DNA of 64,000 bases, from the NCBI GenBank assembly GCA_002049455.2, contig KV918843.1, positions 206,486 through 270,485 of the forward strand, in the 5' to 3' direction. Every line of letters begins with the position of its first letter. Positions within the stretch are counted from its first letter, which is position 1. Made by a program: the position numbers and the translations under genes. The DNA comes from Porphyra umbilicalis. Its lineage: Eukaryota; Rhodophyta; Bangiophyceae; Bangiales; Bangiaceae. The notes under the pieces are model-generated. The model saw only the letters and a program-made list of their open reading frames with translations. It was not told the origin of the DNA and searched no databases. Shown here one piece after another: positions 46,566 to 56,857 of the stretch.

Positions 46566-47075
46566 TCACGGTTGAGATCTCCGACGTTGGCGCGCATTGG
46601 CGTACACCAAGCGGTGGAACGGGTGCAACGGCAGTTGGTACCGCACGACCTCGTTGCAAAACGACATCACCTCGTATACACGACGCTGAAGTCCCTGGTT
46701 CCCGAAGTACGGGTCCCCATGGACCTCGGCCACGCGGTCGCCCGCGTGGTCCGGCGACCCGGTTTGCGCCATCACGTCGATGAAGTCGGGCAACGCCTCG
46801 TAGTGAGCGTACACACGGCGCGTGTGCGCACGAGCGCGATTGCGTACGCACATCTCGTACAGACGGTTGTCGGTGACCCGCGGGACCCCATCGACCACCT
46901 CTACAGGGTTGGCGTGCACGTAGTACGAGCCGCGAGGCCGAAACTGGCGCAAGACCTCTGGGTCCGCGGAGCAATCCACTTCCGGATGGCCACCCGCGGC
47001 GGCATGCGCCCCGCCGATGGCCTCACCGCCACCGGCAACGCCGCCGTCCACCGCCATCGCGGCGGAATCCGCCAT
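46566..47075 (-). CDS. antisense ORF inside the non-autonomous LTR element
   Basis: 169 codons from the ATG at 47,075, antisense to the element. Not a member of any family I recognise. After an Ala/Gly-rich start the protein becomes mixed in composition: RPRGSYYVHANPVEVVDG, RRVYAHYEALPDFIDVM, YFGNQGLQRRVYEVMSF, LPLHPFHRLVYAN. Such composition, unlike the surrounding low complexity, suggests a once-selected protein. The frame is open further upstream through the minisatellite but has no ATG there. Antisense ORFs between pol and the 3' LTR are known in some plant Ty3/gypsy elements; whether this is one is inference. Confidence 0.5.
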   Translation of the reverse strand: MADSAAMAVDGGVAGGGEAIGGAHAAAGGHPEVDCSADPEVLRQFRPRGSYYVHANPVEVVDGVPRVTDNRLYEMCVRNRARAHTRRVYAHYEALPDFIDVMAQTGSPDHAGDRVAEVHGDPYFGNQGLQRRVYEVMSFCNEVVRYQLPLHPFHRLVYANARQRRRSQP

Positions 47076-47109
47076 CGCGTTGGTCGTCCGGGGGGTGTTT
47101 ACCCTGGCC

Positions 47110-47420
47110 GTCGCCGCCGGGCTGGCCGCGCTTGCCGCCCTTGCCGCCGTCGCCGCCGGGCTGGCCGCGCTTGCCGCCCTTGCCGCCGTCGCCGCCGGGC
47201 TGGCCGCGCTTGCCGCCCTTGCCGCCGTCGCCGCCGGGCTGGCCGCGCTTGCCGCCCTTGCCGCCGTCGCCGCCGGGCTGGCCGCGCTTGCCGCCCTTGC
47301 CGCCGTCGCCGCCGGGCTGGCCGCGCTTGCCGCCCTTGCCGCCGTCGCCGCCGGGCTGGCCGCGCTTGCCGCCCTTGCCGCCGCGCTCGCCGCCCTTGCC
47401 GCCGGGCTTGCCGCCTTGCC
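47110..47420. repeat. 39-bp minisatellite, seven units plus a partial
   Basis: Unit GTCGCCGCCGGGCTGGCC... of 39 bp (13 codons) repeated seven times with little change, then decaying. All frames stay open: VAAGLAALAALAA on plus, and Gly-Lys-rich GGDGGKGGKRGQP on minus. It lies immediately upstream of the antisense ORF. Confidence 0.95.
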
Positions 47421-47584
47421 GCCGTGCGCGCCGCCCCCCCACTCGGCGCAAACCCACACTCACCGGGCCCAACACCTCGCGGTGTGCCACCTTGCGGCGA
47501 CGCACCCCTACTCAACCTTGCCGTTAGGCAGCGACCTGTGCGCAAGCACGAAGACACGGGATGGCCCCGTGCCGGTAACAACGC

Positions 47585-47815
47585 GAACCCGCACCCCGGC
47601 TTCCGCCGTGTCGTCGGGGGAGTCAACACCCCGACGAGGGCGGCGCCTGCCGGGACAACGACAACCAGCTGGCGCTACCCCGCGCGCCCGACTCGGTGCT
47701 AACCGGCCTGGAGGTGTGAACCCCACACCCACGCTCGGCACCACGGACCCGCGTCCCGGCTTTCGCCGTGTCGTCGGGGTAGTCAAACCCCCGACGAAGG
47801 AAGCGCCACTCGGCG
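47585..47815. repeat. imperfect ~55-bp direct repeat in the LTR element interior
   Basis: CCGGCTTCCGCCGTGTCGTC... near 47,596 and CCGGCTTTCGCCGTGTCGTC... near 47,756 share most bases for ~55 bp. Confidence 0.75.
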
Positions 47816-48208
47816 CCGACGACGGTTGTCCCAACGCGTGTTGCTCGACGCACCCGCTCCCCAACGGGTCTTAACCCCGACGCTGGTCGCCTGTCAACCG
47901 GCCGTCTGGCCACCCCGCCGACGCCGACGCCGACTCCCCTGCGAGGGCGCGCGTACGCGCAAGCGCCGGTCGGATCCGCAGCGCCAGCTGCCCGCCACCC
48001 ACGCCCACGCGTGTGTGGCGGGACGGTCGCGACCGACGACGGCGAACCGCCACCTCCCCCCAATCGGGACTGGGCGGCGCGCCCCCCCCACGGCTCCCAC
48101 CGCCTGGGCGGTTGCGCCCGCGCGGGCCCGTAAGGGGCCGCGATCGCCCAATCGGGTTTCACCATCCTCGGATCTCACCGGGACGGTTCGAACCTCGCGT
48201 TGGAGGTA

Positions 48209-48601
48209 TGTAGCATATCTCTGCTACCAATTGGCAATTAGCCACGGGTAGCCCCCTTGACTGGCCGAATCCACGGATGTGTGTGACTCGGCTTGTGGCA
48301 CGCCCTTTGGGGGGTTACTTCCGCATTGTTTATTTTTTATTGCTTGTTTGCTTGCCTGTCTTATCTGTCTGCCGGCACTCATTACGATCGCTTGATCGGA
48401 TGGTCGATCGACCAGTGCCGTTGTTTGTATTAAACCACCATGGGTCCGGGGTCGCCGTCGTGGGCACCACCCGGCTCCCCATCGGATGCCCTTCAACAAA
48501 AGGTCTTCTTCCTCGCCGCGACGGCGATAGAACTCGCTTTATTGCTTGGCTACGGTCGGTCTCAGTACACTGGTAATTGAACTAACGTTATTAATACCAC
48601 A
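48209..48601 (+). repeat. 3' LTR
   Basis: 393 bp matching the 5' LTR. It is followed by CTCG, the target duplication, and then by gag coding sequence of the host element. There is no primer site after it, so it is not the 5' LTR of the following gag-pol. Confidence 0.93.
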
Positions 48602-48605
48602 CTCG

Positions 48606-49168
48606 CGTACAACACGGCGCAACGAAGCTACCAGTAGTTGACGACCTACGTGGCGGGCAAGTATCGGGCCGCCAAGGACGTCATGGCTCTTGCCAACCGG
48701 GGGCCCACCGGTGGGTCATCGCGGAAGGGGCAGACGTCGACGGGGCCCCGAGGCCTCTCGGTCAACCACCTGAACTCCCCGAGGGAGGAGGACGACACTG
48801 CGTCGCACGACATGGTCGCGGTGCTTCCGTCGGGTACCCCGGGGTTCCGTACGGCCGGAGCAGCGCCCTACCCTCGGCGGGAGGTCCCAACGGGTCCCCC
48901 GTTGTGCTACAAGTGCTGGACATGCGGACAGCGGGTCCCTGATTGTAAGATTTTGAAGGACAAGCAGCGGGTCATCGTGAAAGCCGCGCGGAGCACCTTC
49001 GTTCGACAGAGGAACGCGGGGGCGGCCGCCGCCCCGGATCGCACCTCCGTCGTGGCCCTGCTATGGGACGATCTGCTAGGCGTCGCGGAGTCAACTAAGA
49101 CGGAAGGGGGGGACAACCCGCCCGTGGTAACCCCGGCCAAGGGGCGCCGCGGGACGGGAAACGCCTAG
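48606..49168 (+). pseudogene. gag polyprotein, 3' part
   Basis: The gag frame resumes after the nested insertion, meets a TAG at 48,635-48,637 and continues in the same frame to a stop at 49,166. It holds a modified zinc knuckle CYKCWTCGQRVPDC (48,904 on): the pattern CX2C...C is there but the usual His is replaced. It packages RNA in an active relative. Confidence 0.7.
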
Positions 49169-49173
49169 GGGGG

Positions 49174-49770
49174 GTGGCTTCGCCATCCCGCTCAACCCCC
49201 CCCGCCCGCCCCAACTCCCCAGTCGCCCCTAGTCACGTCACGTTTGCCTCCCCGGGGGTAACCCCAACGTGGCCTGTCCCGGCCCGATGTCCATGGCGTC
49301 GTGGGCGGTACCGCCCGTTGTTCAAGGGGACGCTATTGCTGTTACAGAAGGAGAACTTTGAGATTGGGGAGTCGTACCAGTTGGCGCCGTGGCAGACCCC
49401 CATCCCCAGGAGGCCGGTGGTCGACACGCGCGCTGGACCCAGCGTGATCCGCGCGGATATTTCGCCCGAGGGGTGGACGGAGTACGCGTCGCGGGCGCCG
49501 CCCCGGACCCGAGTGAGTGAGGCCTCGGGGCAGCTGCTCAAGGTGAACGCGGAGGTGTCTCTGACCATCCAAGTCGGGGGGACCGCCATGAAATATGAGT
49601 TCCTCGTGGTCAAGGCATTGTCAGTACCGCTCATCCTCGGGTGGGACTTCCAGCGAAACTACGTGGACACCATCTCTCCCAAGACGAAGACGATCAAGTG
49701 GGTTTCAAGACGGGCCAGCAAGCCGAGAGGGGATCGACGAGGGCCAACCCCCGCCTCACACACCGGATAA
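49174..49770 (+). pseudogene. retroviral-type aspartic protease region
   Basis: The sequence VVDTRAGPSVIRADI (49,420 on) matches a D-T/S-G active-site strand with Gly displaced (D-T-R-A-G). It is followed by AEVSLTIQVGG and VPLILGWDFQRNYV, the conserved ILG region near the C-terminus of gypsy proteases. Its frame differs from that of the RT which follows. Confidence 0.7.
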
Positions 49771-49771
49771 G

Positions 49772-51190
49772 ACGTATCCCAAGCCCGAGGTCCACTGGGA
49801 CGGTGTCCCTGACACGCTTCGCGGTGACGTGGACGACCTCCTAGAGCAGTACAAGGCGATGTGGGCGGGACAAATCGGCAAGGTCGACGTCACCCCGCAT
49901 CGGATCGGGGTGACCCCCGGGGCACGGCCACGGCGGGCCCAACCCTATCGGGCGAGCCATGCTTCTAGGGACGTCATCGCCAAGCAGTTGCAGCGTCAAC
50001 GGGACCTTAGGGTCATCGAGCCCTTGAGTGCCAAGTGGGCCTTCCCTGTGGTCCTGGTCCCGAATCCCGACGGGACGATGCTATTTTGCGTGGATTACCG
50101 CCAATCGAACGAGGTGACGGTACGGGTCGTGTACCCGCTTCCACGTATGGACGATTGTATGGACTTCCTCGGGGACGCCAAGGTGTTTTCGATGCTCGAC
50201 TGCAACTCGGGGTTTTGGCAGATCCCCGTGGCGGATGAGGACCGCGACAAGACGACCTTTATTTTTCACAAGGGAGCCTACCGCTACATCCGCTCTCATC
50301 TCGGTCTGTCTAACGCCCCGGCGACCTTCCAAAGGGCCATCGACATGATCCTCGGGGGACTCAAGTGGAAAAGCTGCCTCGTGTACCTCGAAGACATCAT
50401 CGTCTTCTCGCAGTCGGCGGGGGAGCACGTGGAACACCTTCGGGAGGTCTTCACGGCGCTGCGTTGCGCGGGTGTCTCCCTCAAGGCCAAGAAGTGCCAC
50501 TTGTTCCAAGAGGAGGTGAAGTATTTGGGCCACATCTTAGGCCGGGGGGAGCTGAAGTTCCAAGACAAGAACGTCCGCGGACTCAAGGAGGCGTCTCCCC
50601 CGCGGTGCGAGAAGGACCTACGTTGCTTCCTCGGGATGTGCAATGTCTATTGGAGTTTCGTCAAGGACTACGCCCAAGAGGCGCGGCCCCTGGCCGCGAT
50701 GACGAGGTCCAAGAGGCCCGATCGGTGCGAAACGCTGTCAGCCGAGACCTTGGGGGCGTTCGAAGAGCTCAAGAGGCGGCTCACGGAGGTACCCATCCTC
50801 GCCCTACCGCGGCCCCAGGGGGCCTACACGTTGGACACGGACGCAAGTGCGGGACAAGTCGGGGCGGTCCTACTGCAGGAACAACCCTCACAATCCACGC
50901 GGCCCGTGGGCTTTTGGAGCCACTCCCTCAATGCGGCGGAGCGGAATTACAGCACGACGGAGCGGGAGTGCCTCGCGGTGGCGTGGGAATCCCTCCTCCT
51001 TCGCCCCTTCGTCGAGGGGACTCGCTTCATAGTGCGTACGGACCATGCGGCGCTCAAGTGGATGTTGCACATGGACAGTGCGCACGGGAGGCTGGCGCGG
51101 TGGCGGTTGCAATTGGCGGAGTTTGACTACGTGGTGCAGACGCGGCCAGGTGCGTCACACCCCGCGGCGGACACGATGTCGCGCATCTGA
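49772..51190 (+). pseudogene. Ty3/gypsy reverse transcriptase and RNase H
   Basis: RT reads LRVIEPLSAKWAFPVVLV, FCVDYRQSNEVTV, PLPRMDDC, motif A MLDCNSGFWQI, LSNAPATFQRAID, motif C VYLEDIIVFS and KKCHLFQEEVKYLGHIL. RNase H shows LDTDASAGQVGAVL, STTERECLAVAW, RTDHAALKWM and HPAADTMSRI, ending at a stop at 51,188. The catalytic YxDD is YLED: the first Asp is Glu, which should abolish or cripple polymerisation. The frame is otherwise intact for about 470 codons, so decay here is recent or the change is tolerated. Confidence 0.9.
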
Positions 51191-51241
51191 ACACCCGAGG
51201 GAGACGAGGGGGCGATACCCGACGCGGTACCCTGTCTGGCT

Positions 51242-52320
51242 TTGCCCAACTCGTCGGCCGCGTGGCAGATACCGCCGGAGACCCAGGGGGGGCTCCTATC
51301 CCCACTGACGCTCGCCGAGCTCCTCGAGGGGTACGCGGAGGACGGACGGTGCAAGGAGGTCCGAGCGGCGATGGACGGCAACGACAAGTCTCGGTTTCGC
51401 GAGGACCCGAACGGCCTTTTGGTGCTTACGGCGCCGCTGGACGGGGCCGCGCAAGTCTACGTGCCGACCCACATGCGCTACGGGGTGATGATGCGGGAGC
51501 ACTACCCGCCGCCAGCCAGGCACCCGAGGGCGAACAAGATGTACACGTCGATGCAACGGTGGTTGTATTGGGAGTCTATGGTTGTGGATGTCTACGCCTT
51601 CGTGGCCAACTGCACTCAGTGCGAAAGGAACCTCGTCGGAAAGCGACGTAAAACGAACTACCTCAAGACGTTCCCCCCGACGGAACCGCTGACGAATCTG
51701 TGTATGGACCTGCTCGGGCCCCTCCCCCGGACGGCGGCGGGGAATGAGCACCTGTTGGTCATCGTGGATCGCTTCTTCAAGATGACGCGAGTCATCCCTC
51801 TTCAGCGGATCGGCGCGGAAACCATCGCGGCAGCCTCTTTGGACTACTGGGTGGCGGCGTACGGACCCCCAGCGACGGTGTTTTCCGACAACGGCCCCCA
51901 GTTCCAGTCTACGTTCTTCCAAAGGGTTTGTTCACTCCTCGGGATCTCCAACCGGTACTCCACGTACGTATCATCCGTCGACGAACGGCCAAGTGGAACG
52001 GTACAACCGGACCATCGTGGGGCCGCTGCGGACGTACGTCGAGGACCACCAAACCGATGGGACGAGCTCGTGTCGATGCTGACGCGGACCTACAACAGTC
52101 GGCCACACCGGAGCACCGGGGTGGCGCCCCTCGAGTTCGTCACACCCGAGCGGGTACGGAGTCTCTCCGTGGAGCGTATGGTCGGCTTCCCAAAACCCGA
52201 GGAGACGGACGGAAACCCACGAGCCATCCGCGAGTTCATCCGGATGCGGCTACGTAACCTGATCCACAAGGTACGGCGGTCCCTCACGCTAGCACAGCGT
52301 CGGTACATAAGGAACTACGA
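51242..52320 (+). pseudogene. Ty3/gypsy integrase
   Basis: HHCC zinc domain: REHYPPPARHPR then NCTQCERN. The DDE core begins MDLLGPLPRTAAGNEHLLVIVDRFFK and has the second Asp in FSDNGPQFQS. The Glu-bearing helix (TNGQVERYNRT) is present only in another frame, between two compensating breaks near 51,968 and 52,057. A further one-base loss in a C-run near 52,327 separates it from the chromodomain. After the second break the frame reads WDELVSMLTRTYNSRPHRSTG, as expected. Confidence 0.85.
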
Positions 52321-52326
52321 CCCCGC

Positions 52327-52773
52327 GTGCGGCCGGTCAACAAGGACGTCCAAGCGGGGGACTGGGTGTTCGTCGATGGCCACGCGCGGACCAAGTACAA
52401 GCTCTGGACCCGAGCGACCGGATCCTACAAGGTGTTGTCCCGCGGAGAAGGTACGTTCTCGTTGGACATCGGCGGGTACCCGGAGACGGTGAGCAGCGAC
52501 CACGTGACGGCGGCGCCGGGCCCGCCGGGGGATCCGCAGACGCTCCTGCAGAACCTTGGGGTACCTCAAGACATCTTGGTTCCCGAGGGGCATCAACACA
52601 CGGGCAAGGAGTTCGTCTGGGAGGCCTTTGTGGGCCGTGAAGTCGCGGATGACGGCAAGCTGCGCCTCTGGACCCGCTGGTGGGGGTACCACCCCGAGGA
52701 GGACACCTTCGAGTTGGCCAGCCGGCTCGACCTACGTAAGATGCACCAGTACATGCGGCGTGTGGGCCTATGA
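52327..52773 (+). pseudogene. integrase C-terminal part with chromodomain
   Basis: GPY/F-like region: QAGDWVFVDGHARTKYKLW, TGSYKVLS. Then a terminal chromodomain: VWEAFVGREVADDGKLRLW, TRWWGYHPEEDTFELASRL. Chromodomains guide integration toward marked chromatin. The start is an ATG-bearing frame set off from the integrase by a one-base loss. Confidence 0.8.
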
Positions 52774-53039
52774 GTGGAAGAAGCCGGGTCGGCCGTCGAC
52801 TTCCTCGTTTGAGACAATTCCCATGCGGGACACGTGGCTTTCAAGTTTCAAATTGTGGCAGATGTTTGGTTACGACATGTGTTCCGGTCGGGGCCACGTG
52901 GCCGTGGTGGCGACCATCTCTGCCTTGTGGCGGGACGGCGGCCTTCCCCGCGACCCGGGGCAGGCCAAGGTGATCGGATCGCATGGACGGTTTCGGGGGA
53001 GGGGGCGGTGGTACGCGATGGCTGACCGGCGCGGACCTG

Positions 53040-54660
53040 TCGGACGTTAGACCACAAGGGGGAATTGAGATTCGGCCGGACGGACAAGGAGCTCTACTAA
53101 GGGTGGTACACAAACGACCCGCGTGGGGTTTATTGGTCACTGACGCGCCGTATGGCACCGTCGACACTACGAGACCCCCTACACTACGCGCTACAACTAC
53201 GACCCTCGGGGGTGTTGCCCCCCCCTTCCTGTCATGGCTACCCCCCCCTCGGTTAACGATTGGCCGACGAAGGCCCACCCCACCCGGCGCCGGGAGGACC
53301 ACGGGAGCGCTGCGCCGGCAGCTCCTCGTGGTAGACGTCGTGGTCGCGTTGATGCTGCTGACGGCGGCTGGCCCCGCCGGCAGCCACGCCGACCTCACGG
53401 AGGAGAACCGCGCGGGTATTGCGCCGACCCACGAGTTGGAGCAGCCCCTCCACGTCGCGGAGCGGGACCCCGGGGTGGTCACGGGCCCACTGGGCGATCG
53501 AGTTGCCGAGGGAAACCACGGTGTGACACAAGCCGGCCACCAAGGTCCCCGTGATATAGCCGCGGAGTTCCCCGGGGTCACAAGCCACCACGCGAGCCAA
53601 CCCCTGCGGAACGCGATCCGAGGGGATGCGGTCGAGTTGGTCGAAGGCGACGTCGGGGATGTCACGATGGTCCACGGGGTCGAACGAGTCGATGTGGCTA
53701 CCCCCAGAGTTATCCACGGAGGGGGCAGCGGAGGCGGCAGGCGGCGACGGGCCCAGAGGGGACGATCCCGCGGTGCCGGTCACCACGGAGGAAGCAGGAG
53801 GCTCGGTCCCACCCCCGGGGTAACGCGGACTGCTGCCGGCCGAGACGGCGGCGGCCCAGCCCCCACGGGCGGGGCCTCAGCCACGCGCCTCGAGGATGTC
53901 CGCAGTGTAGGGCAGGTCGAAGGGGCGGAGGTCCTCGGCGACCTTGGCGCGTGTCCCGTCGTCGTCCACCTCGAGAGCCGCCTAAACCCAACCCTAGCGG
54001 TCCCGACGGTCGGTGTTGCGGGCGCGGAGACGCTGTCGGAAGGCTTCCGTGTCGGGGAGTTGGTCCGCAAGGTCCAACAGTGCCCCGAGGATGGCAGTCG
54101 CCTTCCCGTCGGGATCCGCGGTGCTGACGCAGATGTTGGACGGCCCGACGGAGCGGATCCAATCGAGGAGTCGCGGGGGGTACTGCCACAAGACCCGACG
54201 GGTGCGGAAGGTCTCGAGGGGAACGAAGGCCGCCACGAGGGCCCACTCGCTTCGGAATATGGCCCATAGGGTGCGCCGCCCCGCGTAGAGGTCGTCCGTG
54301 GCGTACGCGGGAACCCACGGGAGCTCGACCATGCAACCGTACAAGACCTCGACCCCGGACTACAACGCGGGAGTCGGCAGGTAGAAGCGCGAGCGGGTTG
54401 CCGTGGCGCAGCTCGAGTACTCCGCCTGGTGCCAAGCGACGAGGTACCCGGTGAGCCCACCCCGGTGGTTGCGAGCCGTCGTCAACTGGACCAGCGTGGG
54501 GCCCTCCGGGTCCGACATGTCGATGAACGGCGGGCACATCAAGATGTAGTCGAAGGTCGGCACCAGCGGCGGGCTCACGGGGGGGTCATCCACGCAGCCG
54601 AGGTAGGAGCGACGGTAACTCACCTCGTGGCTCCGCCGCACCAAGGTGATCTACGAGACA
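53040..54660 (-). pseudogene. antisense ORF fragments downstream of the gypsy pol
   Basis: Three minus-strand segments of ordinary composition follow each other with frame changes: 54,644-54,360 (FDYILMCPPFIDMSDPEGPT), 54,344-53,994 (VELPWVPAYATDDLYAGRR, LWQYPPRLLDWIRSVGPSNI) and 53,786-53,253 (SHIDSFDPVDHRDIPDVAF, RVVACDPGELRGYITG). No known family. Position between pol and where a 3' LTR should lie, and antisense direction, mirror the antisense ORF of the nested element. Confidence 0.45.
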
Positions 54661-56156
54661 CGGTCGTCCAGGGACGGTACGAGGGCGTGCGGCATGGCGG
54701 CGATCTGCTTGGCGAACGGGTTGGCGGTGCACATCGAGTCGATGCCCCGGCGGCCGCCCGGGGCCGACCCCAACCACCGAAAGCACTGGCACCCCCGCCC
54801 CCCCTCGGCACCCGCCCCCGGCACCCACGCGTACGCCACGTCTGCGGCAAAGGATGCCGCCACGGCCGGCGGCGGCGGCAGCGCCACCACCGACGGCCAG
54901 GCCTGGGCAGGGCGGCGGCCGCCCGCGGGGCCAAAGACGCCGCCCCCACCGCCGCCCGCACGGTGGTAGCGGCGGCGCGGCTAGCGGCGGCCGGCGCCCG
55001 CGCACCCGCCTCCAGCGGGTCTGCCCCGGCCAAGACGGTGACGGCCCGCAGGGGGGCACGCGCCAACGGGGCCGCCAGCGCAGCCGCAGCCCCCTCTGCC
55101 GCGGCCGCTGCCGCCGCCGCCACCCCCCCCGGCGACGCCCCCCCCCATACCATACTCCCCAGAGCCAGTCCCTCCACTACCACCCCGCACCCCACCCCCA
55201 CGGCCGCACCCCCAGCCGCCCCCCCGCCGCCAGTCCTTCGCAGCCGCTTCAGCCGCTTGCCCCCCGCCCCCCGCCTCCCCCCCCGCATCTCTGCGGCGGC
55301 CGGCGCCCGCACGCCCGCCGCCAGCGCGTCTGCCCCGGTCCAGCCGGTGACGGCCGGCGGGGGGGCGGGCGCCCGCGGGGCCGCCGCCGCAGCAGCCACC
55401 ACTGCCGCCGCCGCTGGCGCCACCGGCGCCCCCCGACTCCGTTTCACCGCCGCCCCAACCGCCCCACCCCCACCCTCCCCCCCCCCTCCACCGCCCCTGT
55501 GGCGGCCAGCGCCCGCGCACCCGCCGCCAGCGCGTCTGCCCCGCCCAAGGCGGCGACGGTCGGCAGGACGGCGGGCAACCGAGGGGCCGCCGCCGCAGCA
55601 GCCACCCCTGCCGCCGGTACAGCCGCCACCCCTGCCACCGGCACAGCCACCACCCCTGCCGCCGGCACAGCCGCCACCCCTGCTGCCGCCTCATCGGCCA
55701 CCGCCCCCCCCCCCCCCAATCACACCCCCCCAACCACCTCACCCTTCCCCACAGCCCCCCCCCCACCTACCCGCCCACCACCACCCCCCCCACCCCCCCA
55801 CCCCCCACCTCCCCCCCTCCACCACCCCATCACCCCCGCCCCCCCCCACCCCCCCCCACCTCAAACCCCACGCCCCCAGCCCCCCCCCCCCCCCCACCCG
55901 TCCCCCGCCGCCGCTTGCCACCCCCCCCCCCCCCCTCCCTCCACGACGACTCCCCATCCGACACGACCCGCACGGAACGCCTTCGCCGCCCGACGGGTGC
56001 CGCCTGCCACGCCCCGTCGGCCACCCACGCCGAGACGTCCGCCACGGGCGGGGGCCGCGGGCGCCGCCGCGGGCGCGCGCCGGGGGGGAGGCGCCCGCCG
56101 GGGGGCGGGGGGGGGGGAAGCGCCCGCCGACGGCGGGTCTGCTTGGTCCGCGCCAT
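54620..56156 (-). CDS. Ala-rich repeat ORF with possible histone H3-like N-terminus
   Basis: From the ATG at 56,156 the reading is MARTKQTRRRRALPP, whose first seven residues equal those of histone H3. Then come GVADVSAWVADGAW-like mixed sequence and RRRRSVRVVSDGESSWREG. After that Gly/Pro-rich low complexity and C/G homopolymers break the frame several times. Further on, a motif GADALAAGARAPAAA-like occurs three times, at about 55,560-55,500, 55,350-55,290 and 55,050-54,990 on the plus strand, with AVTG/AVTV before it. 27-bp units coding VPAAGV lie at ~55,610-55,690. Whether all this is one gene is not shown. No domain is known. Confidence 0.3.
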
Positions 56157-56399
56157 CCCGCCGCCGGCAGCGGTGGGGCGGCCAGTGGCGGGGAGGGGGG
56201 GGGGCAGGGGGGGGGGGGGGGGGGGTGGCCGCTGCCCGTGGCCGCGGCGCGCCGCCGCGCGGGGAGTGCCGCCGGGCAGGCGCGCCGCCCGCCCGCCCGC
56301 CCGCCCACCCGCCCGCACCAACGGCTGGGAGCAAGGGACGCGGCGACGGCCTGGGGGAGGGCACTGGCGGGAGAGGGGGGGGGCACGGCGGCGGGGGGG

Positions 56400-56530
56400 G
56401 GGAAGCCGGTGGCGGGGGGGGGTGGACGACGGTGGCGGGGGGGGGGCGACGACGGTGGCGGGGGGGGGGCGACGACGGTGGCGGGGGGGGGCGACGACGG
56501 TGGCGGGGGGGGGCGACGACGGTGGCGGGC
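56400..56530. repeat. ~21-bp G-rich minisatellite
   Basis: Five to six units of GACGACGGTGGCGGGGGGGGGC with G-run length varying from unit to unit. Confidence 0.9.
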
Positions 56531-56857
56531 ACCCATGGAAATCCCGCCCGCTGTGCCCGCCCTCGATTGCGCCAATCACCCGAGTGGGTGCTTGCCAACC
56601 GGTGGGTGCGTTCCAGGCGGCCGCACATATTTTTCCCTCACGCTGCTCCTACCCACAAATGTGGCCCGTATCTCGCGATCGCACCGGAAACGATATTTCA
56701 AGGCATGAAAAACGCAACTCACAGTTGCCCAGGAAACAATTTTGCACTGCTGCGCCGCCGGCCGCGCCCGTGCAGCAGCACCCCGCCGGCCATAGAGCGC
56801 AGGCCAGTGGGCTCGGGGCGGGCGACGCGGGGCGGGCGCCGCTGCGCCGGGACGGCC

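Larger units (their letters stand above)
46014..48601 (+). mobile_element. complete non-autonomous LTR retrotransposon nested in gag
   Basis: Two 393-bp LTRs that appear identical enclose 1.8 kb, and CTCG flanks both outer ends (46,010-46,013 and 48,602-48,605). There is no gag, protease, RT or integrase inside, so it must be moved by another element. The interior holds a candidate primer site, an antisense ORF and a 39-bp minisatellite. Identical LTRs point to a recent insertion, clearly younger than the decayed host element. Confidence 0.92.
48602..52773 (+). mobile_element. decayed Ty3/gypsy chromodomain retrotransposon (gag-pol)
   Basis: Order gag, protease, RT, RNase H, integrase, chromodomain is that of chromoviruses. 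The copy has an in-frame stop in gag (48,635), frame changes in pol and integrase, and no LTR of its own that I could find in the window. The 5' side is cut by the inverted-repeat element and the nested LTR element. Confidence 0.9.

Noticed and set aside
47023-47505. Collagen-like protein on the minus strand
   Set aside because: The Gly-rich reading has a 13-residue period, not Gly-X-Y, has no ATG at its start, and comes from the minisatellite.
48209-52773. LTR at 48,209 as the 5' LTR of the gag-pol element
   Set aside because: No primer site follows it, the 4-bp duplication pairs it with the LTR at 46,014, and the gag frame continues from before the first LTR.
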